64,000 bases of DNA from Dyella sp. 2HG41-7. GTDB lineage: Bacteria; Pseudomonadota; Gammaproteobacteria; Xanthomonadales; Rhodanobacteraceae. The notes below the pieces were generated by a model. The model made no database searches and was not told the origin of the DNA. It saw only the letters and a program-made list of their open reading frames with translations. This document shows, piece after piece, positions 27,724 through 36,446 of this stretch. How positions within the stretch are numbered: position 1 is the first letter of the stretch; each line of letters starts with the position of its first letter. Location of the stretch: positions 992,001 through 1,056,000 of the forward strand of contig NZ_JAJEJV010000004.1 of assembly GCF_021390675.1 (NCBI RefSeq), given 5' to 3'. The position numbers and the translations under genes were made by a program.

Positions 27724-30700
27724 GAAGCACGCGCGCTCCTGCGGTCTCGATTGAGTATGGGGTCGTTACGCTTGATGAGGTCGAGTGCAAGTGTTCGTGC
27801 TGCAGTAGACGTCCAATAACGACGCTGATTGAGGACACCTAAATAGGCAGCGTTCTCACTATGGAACTCCACCAGCGAGCAATCCATGGCGTCGGCCATA
27901 TTGATTGCACCTAGAAGGTCGGAGACCGGTGGCGCTGCATCACTCGAAGCCCCTCCAATGCGAACGAACCGCCAAGGCGATAACGGACTCTGCGGATATG
28001 CAGTAACTTCAAGCGTGTCGCCACTTAAATCAAAAGGTTTCAAGATTTTGGTCAATGTCTCACGATACCGCGTTACTTCCGCCTCCTTGGGCGGCGCCTC
28101 GGCAGCACGCTTGACGCGCGTGAACGGCAACGCGGTTGCGAGCCTATCTTCAACGAGTGTGACATCCGCCGTCGTCAGGTCATAAATGGCATTCGTGATT
28201 TCATTCACTGCCGACATCACTACATTGCCCTCCTTGACCATTTTAAGAAGGGTAGCAATACCTTTCCGATGGACTTCGGGCAATGACTCTAATGGTGCGA
28301 TAGGAAACTGCTCCACGTCGGATTTCTGCATCGCTGCGCGTTCGCAACCAAAAATACTGCTGGTCATGAGCGCGTAGTAAAGAAACAGTTTGCTATTGAG
28401 CAACGCCCATAGATAGGTGGCCATCAAGTGCGGCTCAGCAATCTGTGAACAGCTGTAGCCGATGTACGATTCGCGGTAGGCCACTCTTTTCAAGGCGAGC
28501 ATTGCCACGGGTGCGTTTGGAAGTGTACTTGGCGATTTACGCAGCAATACTAACGGTGCGTCGTAGATCTCCGATTCGCGCGCTCGGTGCACCCGATCGT
28601 GCTCGAAAGGTGGAAGATCCTTTACAGGGACGATAGGCCAGACGGCTTGACGAGGATCAGGCATCATCGGCAGCCCTTTGAGAAAGCCAGCGTCCTCGTT
28701 TTCGCTACTTGTTTGATAACCATGCCCATGATGAATCCCTACACGATCAGCGTAGGCTTTAAGAGTAGGACGGAGCGTTTCAGATGGATCCAGTACGCGC
28801 TGCGTATTGCGCTGAATTTTTTCTAACAAGGCAACGTCCAGGCCGTTGCCTTTGGCAAGTGTTTTGAAAAGATGTGGCACCTGTTCAACCATTGAGGCAT
28901 CCGATGCCCACGCATCTTTGCTATCAATTCGGAGACGCCCTTCATCGTTTAAGGCGCGATCGACTACGGGAGTCACGGCATAGAAGCGGCTTTCATCGCT
29001 CGCCGCCTGGTTCCTCGCGAAAAGCAAGCAGAAGTGCGCGTCATGGTTGGGCCAAACCGACGACCCGCGCAGCTCCATGCCGTTGACCACATACGTCACA
29101 TCAAGCCCACGAAAAACTGTCTTTCGCGCTGCCAGACCCAAGTGACTGGTCTTGATTAGCAATCGCGCATGTAGGGCGAAGGCGAGAACCCCACCGGGTT
29201 TCGCCCAGCGGGTGGCCTGCCATACGAAGGGAAGATCTGGCACACCATCTGGATTGCTTACCGGTTGCATGCCGCGCTCAGTCATGGCGGCTTGCGCCAC
29301 TTGCTCGAACGCCTTTTGTAGGGGTTTGTCGGACACGGAGGTCCATGGAGGATTTCCCAGCACCACGTCGAATTTTCCGTTCAACGCATGAGCGGCAGGA
29401 TGGCTCAAGCTTCCGAGTTTCAGTCCGCTATCTTCATCGATCCAATCTTCCGTGCCGAGTAGCACGCGCCCCTGAAGCTCTTTGAACTTCAGATGACGTA
29501 ACTGATTCACTTGGGGGTCCAACTCTAGGGCCGTCAAATACAATGCCAACGCACTGAGTTGCCTCGCAGCAGGGTTGATGTCCATGCCGACCAGTTGGGT
29601 GTTCAAGATATGTCGGATGACTTTCGTCGTCGGTTGTTTACCCGTGGCACGCCAGCGCCCTTGCACGAGACGACGCAAAGCAGCTAGTAGAAACACGCCG
29701 CCACCTGCTGCTGGATCCAAAATGCGTGCAAGATGCGCATTCTCACCAAGCATTGCCAGCGCGTGATCGACTACATACTCTGCTAAGTGGCGTGGTGTGT
29801 AATAGACGCTTTGTTGTTTTGCGCTGTCGGAATCGAAACGATGGACGTACGCTTCATAGACTTGGCTCAGCAAACCTACGGGAATATAGGCGAAATGCAG
29901 ATCAGCCCAGGAAAACTGGGTCTGATATGCGCCATCACCCACCGGCTTGTCGCCTCGAATGATTGCGCTCAGATCATCGAGTGCAGACGTACCGTTGGGA
30001 CGCAGCAAGCAATTGAAATACGCTTGTGCTCCATGCTCTGGCAACGGCAACAAATCTCCGTTGAAGGTGTCATCGAGCCATTGTGAACTCGCAGATGCGT
30101 ACGCGGGTGTCGCCATGCAATCGACGAACCGGGGGACGCCGGGCATTGGATTGATATCGGGAAGGATGCCTCGGTCATGAAGGAATCGAAGAAATAGTGC
30201 CCGGCCAACGAGCGCTAAGGCTTCTTTGCTACTCACACGGCGCAGTTTGATCAGCTCTTCGGTGACCGCGTTCAAGAGCTCAAGCATTAGGGTATGCGTG
30301 CTAACGCCATCCGCACGGTGTGGAACATCCCCTAATGCGAGTTTGGCCAGCAATCCCGGGTGAAGCTCAGCCTCTTCGAGCAAGGGCTCAGCGTCCTCAC
30401 CGCGCGCTTGACCTAAGGCATAGATCTGCACGACACCCGGTCGAAGCAATGCGACATAAGGTGCATCCGAGCGAAGCGCGAGTTTTTCCATATCACGGCG
30501 CCATGCCATGGGATCATGTGTCGGGTCATGTCGCATGTCCCACACGTATAGCAATGGCTGCCCGTCACGCAACACGACTGCGTCGGGCGCTGGCTCCTGT
30601 CGCGCGCGCGCTTGGACGAGACCCAGAAAATCCAAATGCTCAGGTGCAAGGGAACGCTTGCCTAATGAAAGCGCCACGACATCGTCCGAGCCTGTTCCCA

Positions 30701-30743
30701 GGGCACTCGCGAGACTTCGTTGCGTCAAAGTACGCGGCAACAT
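27720..30743 (-). CDS. Eco57I-like N6-adenine DNA methyltransferase
   Basis: A large class I SAM-dependent DNA methyltransferase of about 1007 residues (ATG at 30743; an extra TTG precedes). GGAGG lies 7 bases upstream. SAM motif I is ILDPAAGGGVFLLAAL near 340, motif IV is LGNPPWTSV near 463, and YYTPRHLAEYVVD precedes the SAM site. The pattern is that of type IIG and BREX-like adenine methylases. The N-terminal part contains PDAVVLRDGQPLLYVWDM, which may be a nuclease-like fold without a clear E-x-K. The C-terminal 400 residues may hold target recognition (ESYIGYSCSQIAEPHLM). It is coupled to the PD-(D/E)XK gene. Confidence 0.85.
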   Translation of the reverse strand: MLPRTLTQRSLASALGTGSDDVVALSLGKRSLAPEHLDFLGLVQARARQEPAPDAVVLRDGQPLLYVWDMRHDPTHDPMAWRRDMEKLALRSDAPYVALLRPGVVQIYALGQARGEDAEPLLEEAELHPGLLAKLALGDVPHRADGVSTHTLMLELLNAVTEELIKLRRVSSKEALALVGRALFLRFLHDRGILPDINPMPGVPRFVDCMATPAYASASSQWLDDTFNGDLLPLPEHGAQAYFNCLLRPNGTSALDDLSAIIRGDKPVGDGAYQTQFSWADLHFAYIPVGLLSQVYEAYVHRFDSDSAKQQSVYYTPRHLAEYVVDHALAMLGENAHLARILDPAAGGGVFLLAALRRLVQGRWRATGKQPTTKVIRHILNTQLVGMDINPAARQLSALALYLTALELDPQVNQLRHLKFKELQGRVLLGTEDWIDEDSGLKLGSLSHPAAHALNGKFDVVLGNPPWTSVSDKPLQKAFEQVAQAAMTERGMQPVSNPDGVPDLPFVWQATRWAKPGGVLAFALHARLLIKTSHLGLAARKTVFRGLDVTYVVNGMELRGSSVWPNHDAHFCLLFARNQAASDESRFYAVTPVVDRALNDEGRLRIDSKDAWASDASMVEQVPHLFKTLAKGNGLDVALLEKIQRNTQRVLDPSETLRPTLKAYADRVGIHHGHGYQTSSENEDAGFLKGLPMMPDPRQAVWPIVPVKDLPPFEHDRVHRARESEIYDAPLVLLRKSPSTLPNAPVAMLALKRVAYRESYIGYSCSQIAEPHLMATYLWALLNSKLFLYYALMTSSIFGCERAAMQKSDVEQFPIAPLESLPEVHRKGIATLLKMVKEGNVVMSAVNEITNAIYDLTTADVTLVEDRLATALPFTRVKRAAEAPPKEAEVTRYRETLTKILKPFDLSGDTLEVTAYPQSPLSPWRFVRIGGASSDAAPPVSDLLGAINMADAMDCSLVEFHSENAAYLGVLNQRRYWTSTAARTLALDLIKRNDPILNRDRRSARAS

Positions 30744-30831
30744 CAATGCACCTCCTTACTAAAAGGAGTAGAGCACCTATTGGGGCCATGCGCGCTCGAA
30801 GGATCGACATACCAGTGATCGCGACGAATAC

Positions 30832-31287
30832 TCATCCTGCCCTCCCGCGAGATACCTCCAGGGGTGGAAACACAATGTCCGGCTGCGAGGGCCGCGTTTC
30901 TTCCTCCGATAAACACACGCGAAGCTGATCAATCAGAGGCAGTAAAGGAATCATCACCCGCGCCCGTCCGGACCAGCGACGCTCCTCTTGCACATTAAGC
31001 AATTCAATTCCCTGACCATCGTAAATCATGACCTTATCGCCTAATCCAAACCAAGGCCCCTGGGCGCATACCCTAAAAAGCGCCTCGGCGTGAGGAGTGA
31101 TATGGCGCACTTGAACTCCAAAGAGGTGCAATTGGGCCACTACTTTTAACGCCAGCAAGTCTCCGGGCGTGAAACAGGGCCCATACCCCCGCTTATCCTT
31201 CAACGGAGGGAGGGCGCGCCTCCAATGGCGAAAGGTCTCCTCTGAGATTCCGAGGGCCTCCTTGGCTTGAGCGGGCAGATAGCGCAT
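30832..31287 (-). CDS. MerR-like helix-turn-helix regulator of the module
   Basis: A 151-residue regulator. The N-terminal part, with KEALGISEETFRHWRRALPP, then GPCFTPGDLLALKVV, fits a MerR-type HTH followed by a winged region. The rest lacks a known effector domain. The ATG at 31287 is preceded by TATACT ending six bases upstream, and no Shine-Dalgarno is visible, so the message is probably leaderless, as is common for controller proteins of restriction-modification systems. The perfect inverted repeat at 31303-31338 lies just upstream and may be its operator. The frame could also open at TTG 31311 within that repeat. Confidence 0.75.
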   Translation of the reverse strand: MRYLPAQAKEALGISEETFRHWRRALPPLKDKRGYGPCFTPGDLLALKVVAQLHLFGVQVRHITPHAEALFRVCAQGPWFGLGDKVMIYDGQGIELLNVQEERRWSGRARVMIPLLPLIDQLRVCLSEEETRPSQPDIVFPPLEVSRGRAG

Positions 31288-31289
31288 GC

Positions 31290-31338
31290 GCTTAGTATAG
31301 TCACAAATCAATTCGTTATTAGCAACGAATTGATTTGT
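31290..31338 (-). promoter_or_regulatory. Palindromic operator and promoter of the regulator
   Basis: ACAAATCAATTCGTT and AACGAATTGATTTGT form a perfect 15-bp inverted repeat with a 6-base spacer at 31303-31338. Downstream, TATACT at 31294-31299 is a good -10 for leftward transcription. Binding of the repeat by a dimer would cover the -35 region, so autorepression is likely. Confidence 0.65.
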
Positions 31339-31423
31339 TGTGAACGACTAAAATTCGCACTCATCCATGACCCCGGACGCCGGTCAGCGCGACATAGAAC
31401 ATGGTCACGGAAACGGATTGCGA

Positions 31424-31939
31424 CTAGTGCCGTTCTGGGTCGCCGAGCGCTATAACCTCTGCCAGCGATCCTTGAAAAAGAACATGGATAGTGGGGGAGT
31501 CTCCTGACGATTCTTCGCCGGCTAGTTCAGCAAGAGCCTGTGCGGAGGCAATCAAACGAGGTTGCTGCTCCAAAATCGCTCTGATCCAGTAACCTTCAGG
31601 TGGCACAGAAAGGTCGTGGGGTATTTGGGCCAGTCCTGTCCTGATGAGATCATCGGACATGTGTACCAACCAAAACGGACCACCGGTCTCTTCGAGCGAA
31701 CTACCGTAGCGGGATACAAAATTTTGAGTTCGCTCATCAAAATGAGCTCGGCCAAAGCGCACAAAGTTGCGCAGATAGACATCAGTTGCATGGCTGAAAA
31801 AGCAGCCAATGCGAGGCGCACCGACGTCGCGTGAGAAGACCTCTTGAAAGGTTCCCGTACCTAGGCGAGCTTTGTCGCCTTCCGGTGTGCCATAAATCTC
31901 GTAAAAGCTAACCTTGCGCATCGTTGGTGCGTCGGTCAT
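31424..31939 (-). CDS. Hypothetical protein, 171 aa
   Basis: A 171-residue cytoplasmic protein with no recognised family. Notable segments are KVSFYEIYGTPEGDKARLG near the N-terminus and EETGGPFWLVHMSDDLIRTG in the middle. It lies 135 bases upstream of the module regulator, on the same strand, with the palindrome in between, so it is probably separate from the module. No clear ribosome site is visible, so the start is uncertain. Confidence 0.55.
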   Translation of the reverse strand: MTDAPTMRKVSFYEIYGTPEGDKARLGTGTFQEVFSRDVGAPRIGCFFSHATDVYLRNFVRFGRAHFDERTQNFVSRYGSSLEETGGPFWLVHMSDDLIRTGLAQIPHDLSVPPEGYWIRAILEQQPRLIASAQALAELAGEESSGDSPTIHVLFQGSLAEVIALGDPERH

Positions 31940-32085
31940 AGCGAACGGCCCTCTTGGTCTAGGTGGGCCAGATGACGGCAGACGGCCTGCCGTTCAAACT
32001 CCTGACCCACTTAGAAATGTTCGAGGGATGCGCCCCAACTTGTCTTGGGGCATTTGCTACCAAATGGCGATAGACCAATAAAAAA

Positions 32086-32108
32086 CCCCGCGAATATCGC
32101 GGGGTTTT
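32086..32108 (-). terminator. metK: Terminator downstream of metK
   Basis: CCCCGCGA-ATA-TCGCGGGG forms an 8-bp perfect stem, with A and T tracts on both flanks, so it can act in either direction. It ends leftward metK transcription. Confidence 0.9.
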
Positions 32109-32132
32109 TCTTTTGCAGCTTTGGATGCCGGT

Positions 32133-33335
32133 TTACTTGAGCTTGGCGTCCGCGCGCAGGGCGTCGGCCTTGTCCGTCTTCTCCCAGGAGAACGCGGTGT
32201 AGGTCTTGCCATCCGGACCCTTCACTTCGTACGGGGTGCGGCCGAAGTGACCGTAGCTGGCCGTCTGCTGATACATCGGGTGGATCAGGTCGAGCATCTT
32301 GATGATGCCGTACGGACGCAGGTCGAAGTGCTTACGGATCAGCTTTTCGATCTTGTCGTCGCTGATCTTGCCGGTGCCGAAGGTGGTGACCGAGATCGAG
32401 GTCGGCTCAGCCACACCGATGGCGTAGCTCACCTGCACTTCGCAACGGTCGGCGATGCCGGCGGCCACGATGTTCTTGGCCACGTAGCGTGCGGCGTAGG
32501 CGGCCGAACGATCGACCTTCGACGGATCCTTGCCCGAGAACGCGCCGCCGCCGTGACGGGCCCAGCCGCCGTAGGTGTCGACGATGATCTTGCGGCCGGT
32601 GAGGCCGCAGTCGCCCACCGGGCCGCCGATCACGAACTTGCCGGTCGGGTTGATGTGGAATTTGGTGCCCTTGTGCAGCAGCTTGGTCGGCAAAACGGGC
32701 TTGAGGATGTGCTCGCGCACGGCCTCGACCAGGTCCTTCTGCTTCACGTCCGGATCGTGCTGGGTGGAGAGCACCACGGCGTCGATGGCCGTCGCCACGC
32801 CGTTTTCATAGCGCAGGGTGACCTGGCTCTTCGCGTCGGGGCGCAGCCACGGCAGCGGCGACTTCTTCGCCTTGCGGACCTTGGCCTGCTGTTCCACCAG
32901 GCGGTGCGAGTAGTAGATCGCCGCCGGCATGTAATCCTTGGTTTCGTTGGTGGCGTAGCCGAACATCAAGCCCTGGTCGCCAGCGCCCTGTTCTTCGGGC
33001 TTCTTGCGGTCCACGCCCTGGTTGATGTCCGGCGACTGCTTGCCGATCAGGTTCAGCACGCCGCAGGTCTCGCCGTCGAAACCGACGTCGCTGGAGTCGT
33101 AACCGATGTCCACGATCACCTTGCGGGTGAGCGCTTCCAGGTCGATCCAGGCGCTGGTGGTGATTTCGCCAGCGACGATCGCGACGCCAGTCTTCACCAT
33201 GGTTTCGCAGGCCACGCGGGCGCGCTGATCTTGGGCCAGAATCGCGTCCAGCACCGCATCGGAAATTTGGTCGGCGACCTTGTCCGGATGGCCTTCGGAG
33301 ACCGATTCGGAGGTGAAGAGGAAGTTGCTCGTCAC
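32133..33335 (-). CDS. metK: S-adenosylmethionine synthase
   Basis: A 400-residue enzyme that makes S-adenosylmethionine from ATP and methionine in the cytosol. It matches the family over its full length: [14 protein letters not shown] near the start, [12 protein letters not shown] in the middle, and [16 protein letters not shown], which closes the active site. The start codon is GTG (33335), with AGAAGGA upstream. It is followed by a strong terminator. Supply of SAM serves the nearby methyltransferases among many users. I see no SAM riboswitch in the 200-base leader. Confidence 0.97.
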   Translation of the reverse strand: MTSNFLFTSESVSEGHPDKVADQISDAVLDAILAQDQRARVACETMVKTGVAIVAGEITTSAWIDLEALTRKVIVDIGYDSSDVGFDGETCGVLNLIGKQSPDINQGVDRKKPEEQGAGDQGLMFGYATNETKDYMPAAIYYSHRLVEQQAKVRKAKKSPLPWLRPDAKSQVTLRYENGVATAIDAVVLSTQHDPDVKQKDLVEAVREHILKPVLPTKLLHKGTKFHINPTGKFVIGGPVGDCGLTGRKIIVDTYGGWARHGGGAFSGKDPSKVDRSAAYAARYVAKNIVAAGIADRCEVQVSYAIGVAEPTSISVTTFGTGKISDDKIEKLIRKHFDLRPYGIIKMLDLIHPMYQQTASYGHFGRTPYEVKGPDGKTYTAFSWEKTDKADALRADAKLK

Positions 33336-33533
33336 GGCTTATATCCTTCTCTACGGATAAAGAGATGAAAGGGGGAAAACGCGAATGATACACGGACCCG
33401 GCCCGGGTTTCACCGCCCAGTCTGGCATACCTATGTGACGGGTGAGGCCGGGTTCAGGCTGCGCGACGCTTGAGGCCTCCAAATGGACGTCCAAACGCGT
33501 TGCCAGGGGAGGTGAGGCCGAATTGGACGGACT

Positions 33534-34364
33534 TCAATAGACGAGAGCAGTCGCTTGCACGAACGCAAAGAAAAACACCGCGTTCGGATCGTTGCGCACA
33601 GCCTGCAACTCGCTGCGCATGCCCTCCGCCGTGGTGGCGTCGGTCTTGCCAGCGGCGATCAGTTGCTCCGCGGCTGAAAGCAGCACGTCTTCCCAAAACT
33701 CGATCATCTGCTTACGCCGCCCCGGTTGGCGGTTGTCGAGATGGATGTTCATGACTTCCGTCCGCACATCGCGATAGCCGCCAGCCAGCAGCAAGTTGCC
33801 GAGCTTCGCGCCGATAAAAGGATCGCCGCCGGTGTCGTATTGATGATCGTTGAACGCCATCCAATAGCGCAGCAAGTTGGGCGAATAAGGGTCGAGGAAG
33901 AACGACGAATTCAGCACTTCAGTGACATACACGACGGCGCCGGGGCTCAATACTCGGCGCACTTCGCTGAGCACGCGCGCAGGACTTGGCATGTGTTCCA
34001 GCACCCAGCACAAATAAGCTGCATCGAAACTGCGATCGGGAAAAGGCAGATCCGTTGCGTCCGCTTGGCGCAGCGTGTAGCGCGATTCGCACCATGCCCT
34101 GGAAGAAAGATTGTGTTCGGCGGCAGCCAGTTGAATGGGCGAACGGTCGATGCCGGTTACATGCAAATCCGGAAAACGTCGAAGCAAAATCTCCGTCTGC
34201 GCACCGACGCCGCAGCCGACCTCAAGCAAACGGGTGACGCCGCTGTAATCGATATGGCTGAACAACGTGCCTTCGAACATGCGCGCTTGTCGGATCAGGC
34301 GCGATTGCTCCTCGTCGGAGAAGCCGTGAATGTATGGAAAGTCGCCTTTCGCGATATTGCTCAT
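33534..34364 (-). CDS. Class I SAM-dependent methyltransferase
   Basis: A 276-residue methyltransferase with motif I LLEVGCGVGAQTEIL near residue 50, GIDRSPIQLAAA near 75, the acidic TDLPFPDRSFDAAYL near 108, and LEHMPSPARVLSEVRRVL, the usual helix of the family. The substrate cannot be told; ubiquinone-, arsenite- or secondary-metabolite-type enzymes share these motifs. It is downstream of the hydrolase gene on the same strand. Confidence 0.85.
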   Translation of the reverse strand: MSNIAKGDFPYIHGFSDEEQSRLIRQARMFEGTLFSHIDYSGVTRLLEVGCGVGAQTEILLRRFPDLHVTGIDRSPIQLAAAEHNLSSRAWCESRYTLRQADATDLPFPDRSFDAAYLCWVLEHMPSPARVLSEVRRVLSPGAVVYVTEVLNSSFFLDPYSPNLLRYWMAFNDHQYDTGGDPFIGAKLGNLLLAGGYRDVRTEVMNIHLDNRQPGRRKQMIEFWEDVLLSAAEQLIAAGKTDATTAEGMRSELQAVRNDPNAVFFFAFVQATALVY

Positions 34365-34413
34365 GGCAAATATCCATCAAAAATGAGGCGATGGAACGAC
34401 GCACGCAGCGCTT

Positions 34414-35322
34414 CTACTTTACTCCACCGCCGGGATGCGCGCGAACGAAGGTCAGCACATCCTCCAGCGTTGGCGCATCGTCGCGGAGCGGGCGAGACAG
34501 CGCAAAAACCAGTGCGTTGTGGCTCACGCCGGGATATAGGCGCAAGGTGACTTCGTCATGGTGCGCTTGCAGTACGTGCGCGAGCGATATCGCGTTGGAC
34601 GGCGCAACTTCACGGTCCGCTTCGCCCTGCAACAGAAGCATGGGCGGCTCCTTGTCGCTTACAAAGCGCACCGGTTGCGCGCGTGCTTGCGATGCGGCGT
34701 CGTGTCCAAAAGCGCCCAGCATGTCTTTTTCGTTGGCGGGAATCGGCATGAAATCGTAGCAACCCGCCAAGCCGATAAAGCCGGCCAGATTGTTCGGATG
34801 CAAGCCGTAAGGCGCGAGCCACGATGGGTCGGTCATCAGCAGTGCGCCGATTTGGCCGCCCGCGGAATGTCCCATCACAAAGATATCGTTCGCCGCGCCG
34901 CCAAGATCGTCGGCATGAGCGTGCGTCCACGCAACGGCTCGCGCAGCATCCTGCATAAAGCCGTCCATCGTGACTTGGGGATATTTACGGTAATCCGGAA
35001 TTACCGCAACGATGCCTTCCGCAGCCAGCGCAGTACCTACGAAGCGATACCACGCGCGTTCGCCGTGTACCCAGCTTCCGCCGTAGAAGAACACCACAAT
35101 CGGTGCATGTGTGGCGTGCGCGGGGCGATAGACATCCAGTTTCAACTGATGATCGGCATCGAACACGATGTTGTGTCGCGCTTCGATGCCTGCGCGGCGA
35201 TCGGTTGCATTCAAGCCCGCAAACAAAGTCGTTTTGCAACCGCCAAGAAGCGCGGCGATACACAGCACTATGCCGATGAGAATCGGGCGTAGCCGTACGT
35301 TAGCGAGCAGAGGATGCATCAT
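34414..35322 (-). CDS. Lipoprotein alpha/beta hydrolase
   Basis: An esterase-like alpha/beta hydrolase of 302 residues (ATG ATG at 35322/35319). The longer frame to 35538 overlaps dusB and is rejected. A lipobox LLGGC follows a hydrophobic leader, so it is likely tethered to the periplasmic side of a membrane. Oxyanion segment VFFYGGSWVHG, nucleophile GHSAGGQIGA and a late GVSHNALV (histidine) match the hormone-sensitive-lipase/BD-FAE pattern. The substrate is unknown. Confidence 0.8.
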   Translation of the reverse strand: MMHPLLANVRLRPILIGIVLCIAALLGGCKTTLFAGLNATDRRAGIEARHNIVFDADHQLKLDVYRPAHATHAPIVVFFYGGSWVHGERAWYRFVGTALAAEGIVAVIPDYRKYPQVTMDGFMQDAARAVAWTHAHADDLGGAANDIFVMGHSAGGQIGALLMTDPSWLAPYGLHPNNLAGFIGLAGCYDFMPIPANEKDMLGAFGHDAASQARAQPVRFVSDKEPPMLLLQGEADREVAPSNAISLAHVLQAHHDEVTLRLYPGVSHNALVFALSRPLRDDAPTLEDVLTFVRAHPGGGVK

Positions 35323-35402
35323 TGTCGATAGTCGGAAGCGGCTTGCCGATGATGCCTGCTTCGACGTCGCAAGGGTTTGCGGGCGCTTGCCAACCGCTGG
35401 CG

Positions 35403-36389
35403 TCACGCTGCGATGCGCCAGGTTTCCTGCAGTGCTTCGAAGTAGTCGTAGGTAAGACGCAGTTGGTCGTCCGCGTTTTCGGCGCGATTCACCACGTCGC
35501 GGAACGCTTCGTTTTCCGGGCGATCTTTCGCGTACCAACCCAGATGCTTGCGTGCGATGCGCACGCCGGCTTGCTCACCGTAGAACGCGTAGAGATGTTC
35601 CAGGTGGCCGCGTAGGATGGTCGATACATCCGAGGGCGAAGGTTGGTGAAGAAGCTCGCCCGTTGCGAGGTAATGCGCGATCTCGCGAAAAATCCATGGA
35701 CGCCCCTGCGCGCCGCGGCCGATCATTACCGCGTCGGCGCGTGTTACATCGAGCACGTGTTTGGCTTGCTGCGGCGTGTTGATGTCGCCGTTGGCCAGCA
35801 CCGGAATTCGCACGGCCGCTTTCACTGCCGCAATGGTTTCGTATTCGGCGTCGCCTTCGTATTTGTCGGCGCGCGTGCGACCGTGTACCGCCAGCGCGGC
35901 AATGCCGTTGTCTTCGGCGATGCGCGCGATGGTCAGCGCGTTTTTGTGTTGACGATCCCAGCCAGTGCGAATCTTCAACGTCACGGGAACATCCACCGCG
36001 TCCACCACAGCCTTCACGATGCGCGCCACGAGCGGTTCGTCCTGCAGCAGCGCGGAACCGGACCAGACGTTGCACACTTTCTTGGCGGGGCAGCCCATAT
36101 TGATATCGACGATCTGCGCGCCGTTGGCGACATTAAAGCGCGCCGCCTCGGCCAGCATGGTCGGATCGTAGCCGGCGATCTGCACGCTGATCGGCTCGGG
36201 TTCGCCCTCATGATCCATGCGCTTGATGGACTTGCGCGTTTGCCACAAGCGCGGATCGGCGGTGGTCATCTCGGACACGGCCAAGCCCGCGCCCAGCCGT
36301 TTGCACAGCAGGCGGAAAGGCTTGTCGGTGACGCCGGCCATGGGCGCGAGCACCACGGGCGGGTCTATACGGTAGGGGCCGATCTGCAT
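35403..36389 (-). CDS. dusB: tRNA-dihydrouridine synthase B
   Basis: An FMN enzyme that reduces specific uridines in the D-loop of tRNA. At 328 residues it is the right length. Landmarks are VLAPMAGVTDKPFR at the start, NMGCPAKKVC (catalytic cysteine region), TLKIRTGW, AVHGRTRADKYEGD and IGRGAQGRPWIFREI. The alignment favours DusB over DusA or DusC (QIVDINMGCPAKK). In many gammaproteobacteria fis follows dusB; here a hydrolase follows instead. Confidence 0.92.
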   Translation of the reverse strand: MQIGPYRIDPPVVLAPMAGVTDKPFRLLCKRLGAGLAVSEMTTADPRLWQTRKSIKRMDHEGEPEPISVQIAGYDPTMLAEAARFNVANGAQIVDINMGCPAKKVCNVWSGSALLQDEPLVARIVKAVVDAVDVPVTLKIRTGWDRQHKNALTIARIAEDNGIAALAVHGRTRADKYEGDAEYETIAAVKAAVRIPVLANGDINTPQQAKHVLDVTRADAVMIGRGAQGRPWIFREIAHYLATGELLHQPSPSDVSTILRGHLEHLYAFYGEQAGVRIARKHLGWYAKDRPENEAFRDVVNRAENADDQLRLTYDYFEALQETWRIAA

Positions 36390-36446
36390 CGCGGCATTGT
36401 AACTGCGATCGGCTGGCTCCCCTAAAACGGGGGCGCAACGGCGAAT

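Noticed and set aside
32121-33368. A 415-codon open frame on the plus strand
   Set aside because: It is antisense to metK, whose full-length conservation is clear.
33336-33533. A possible SAM riboswitch before metK
   Set aside because: I could not find the conserved core of a known SAM riboswitch, and the leader is ordinary in composition.
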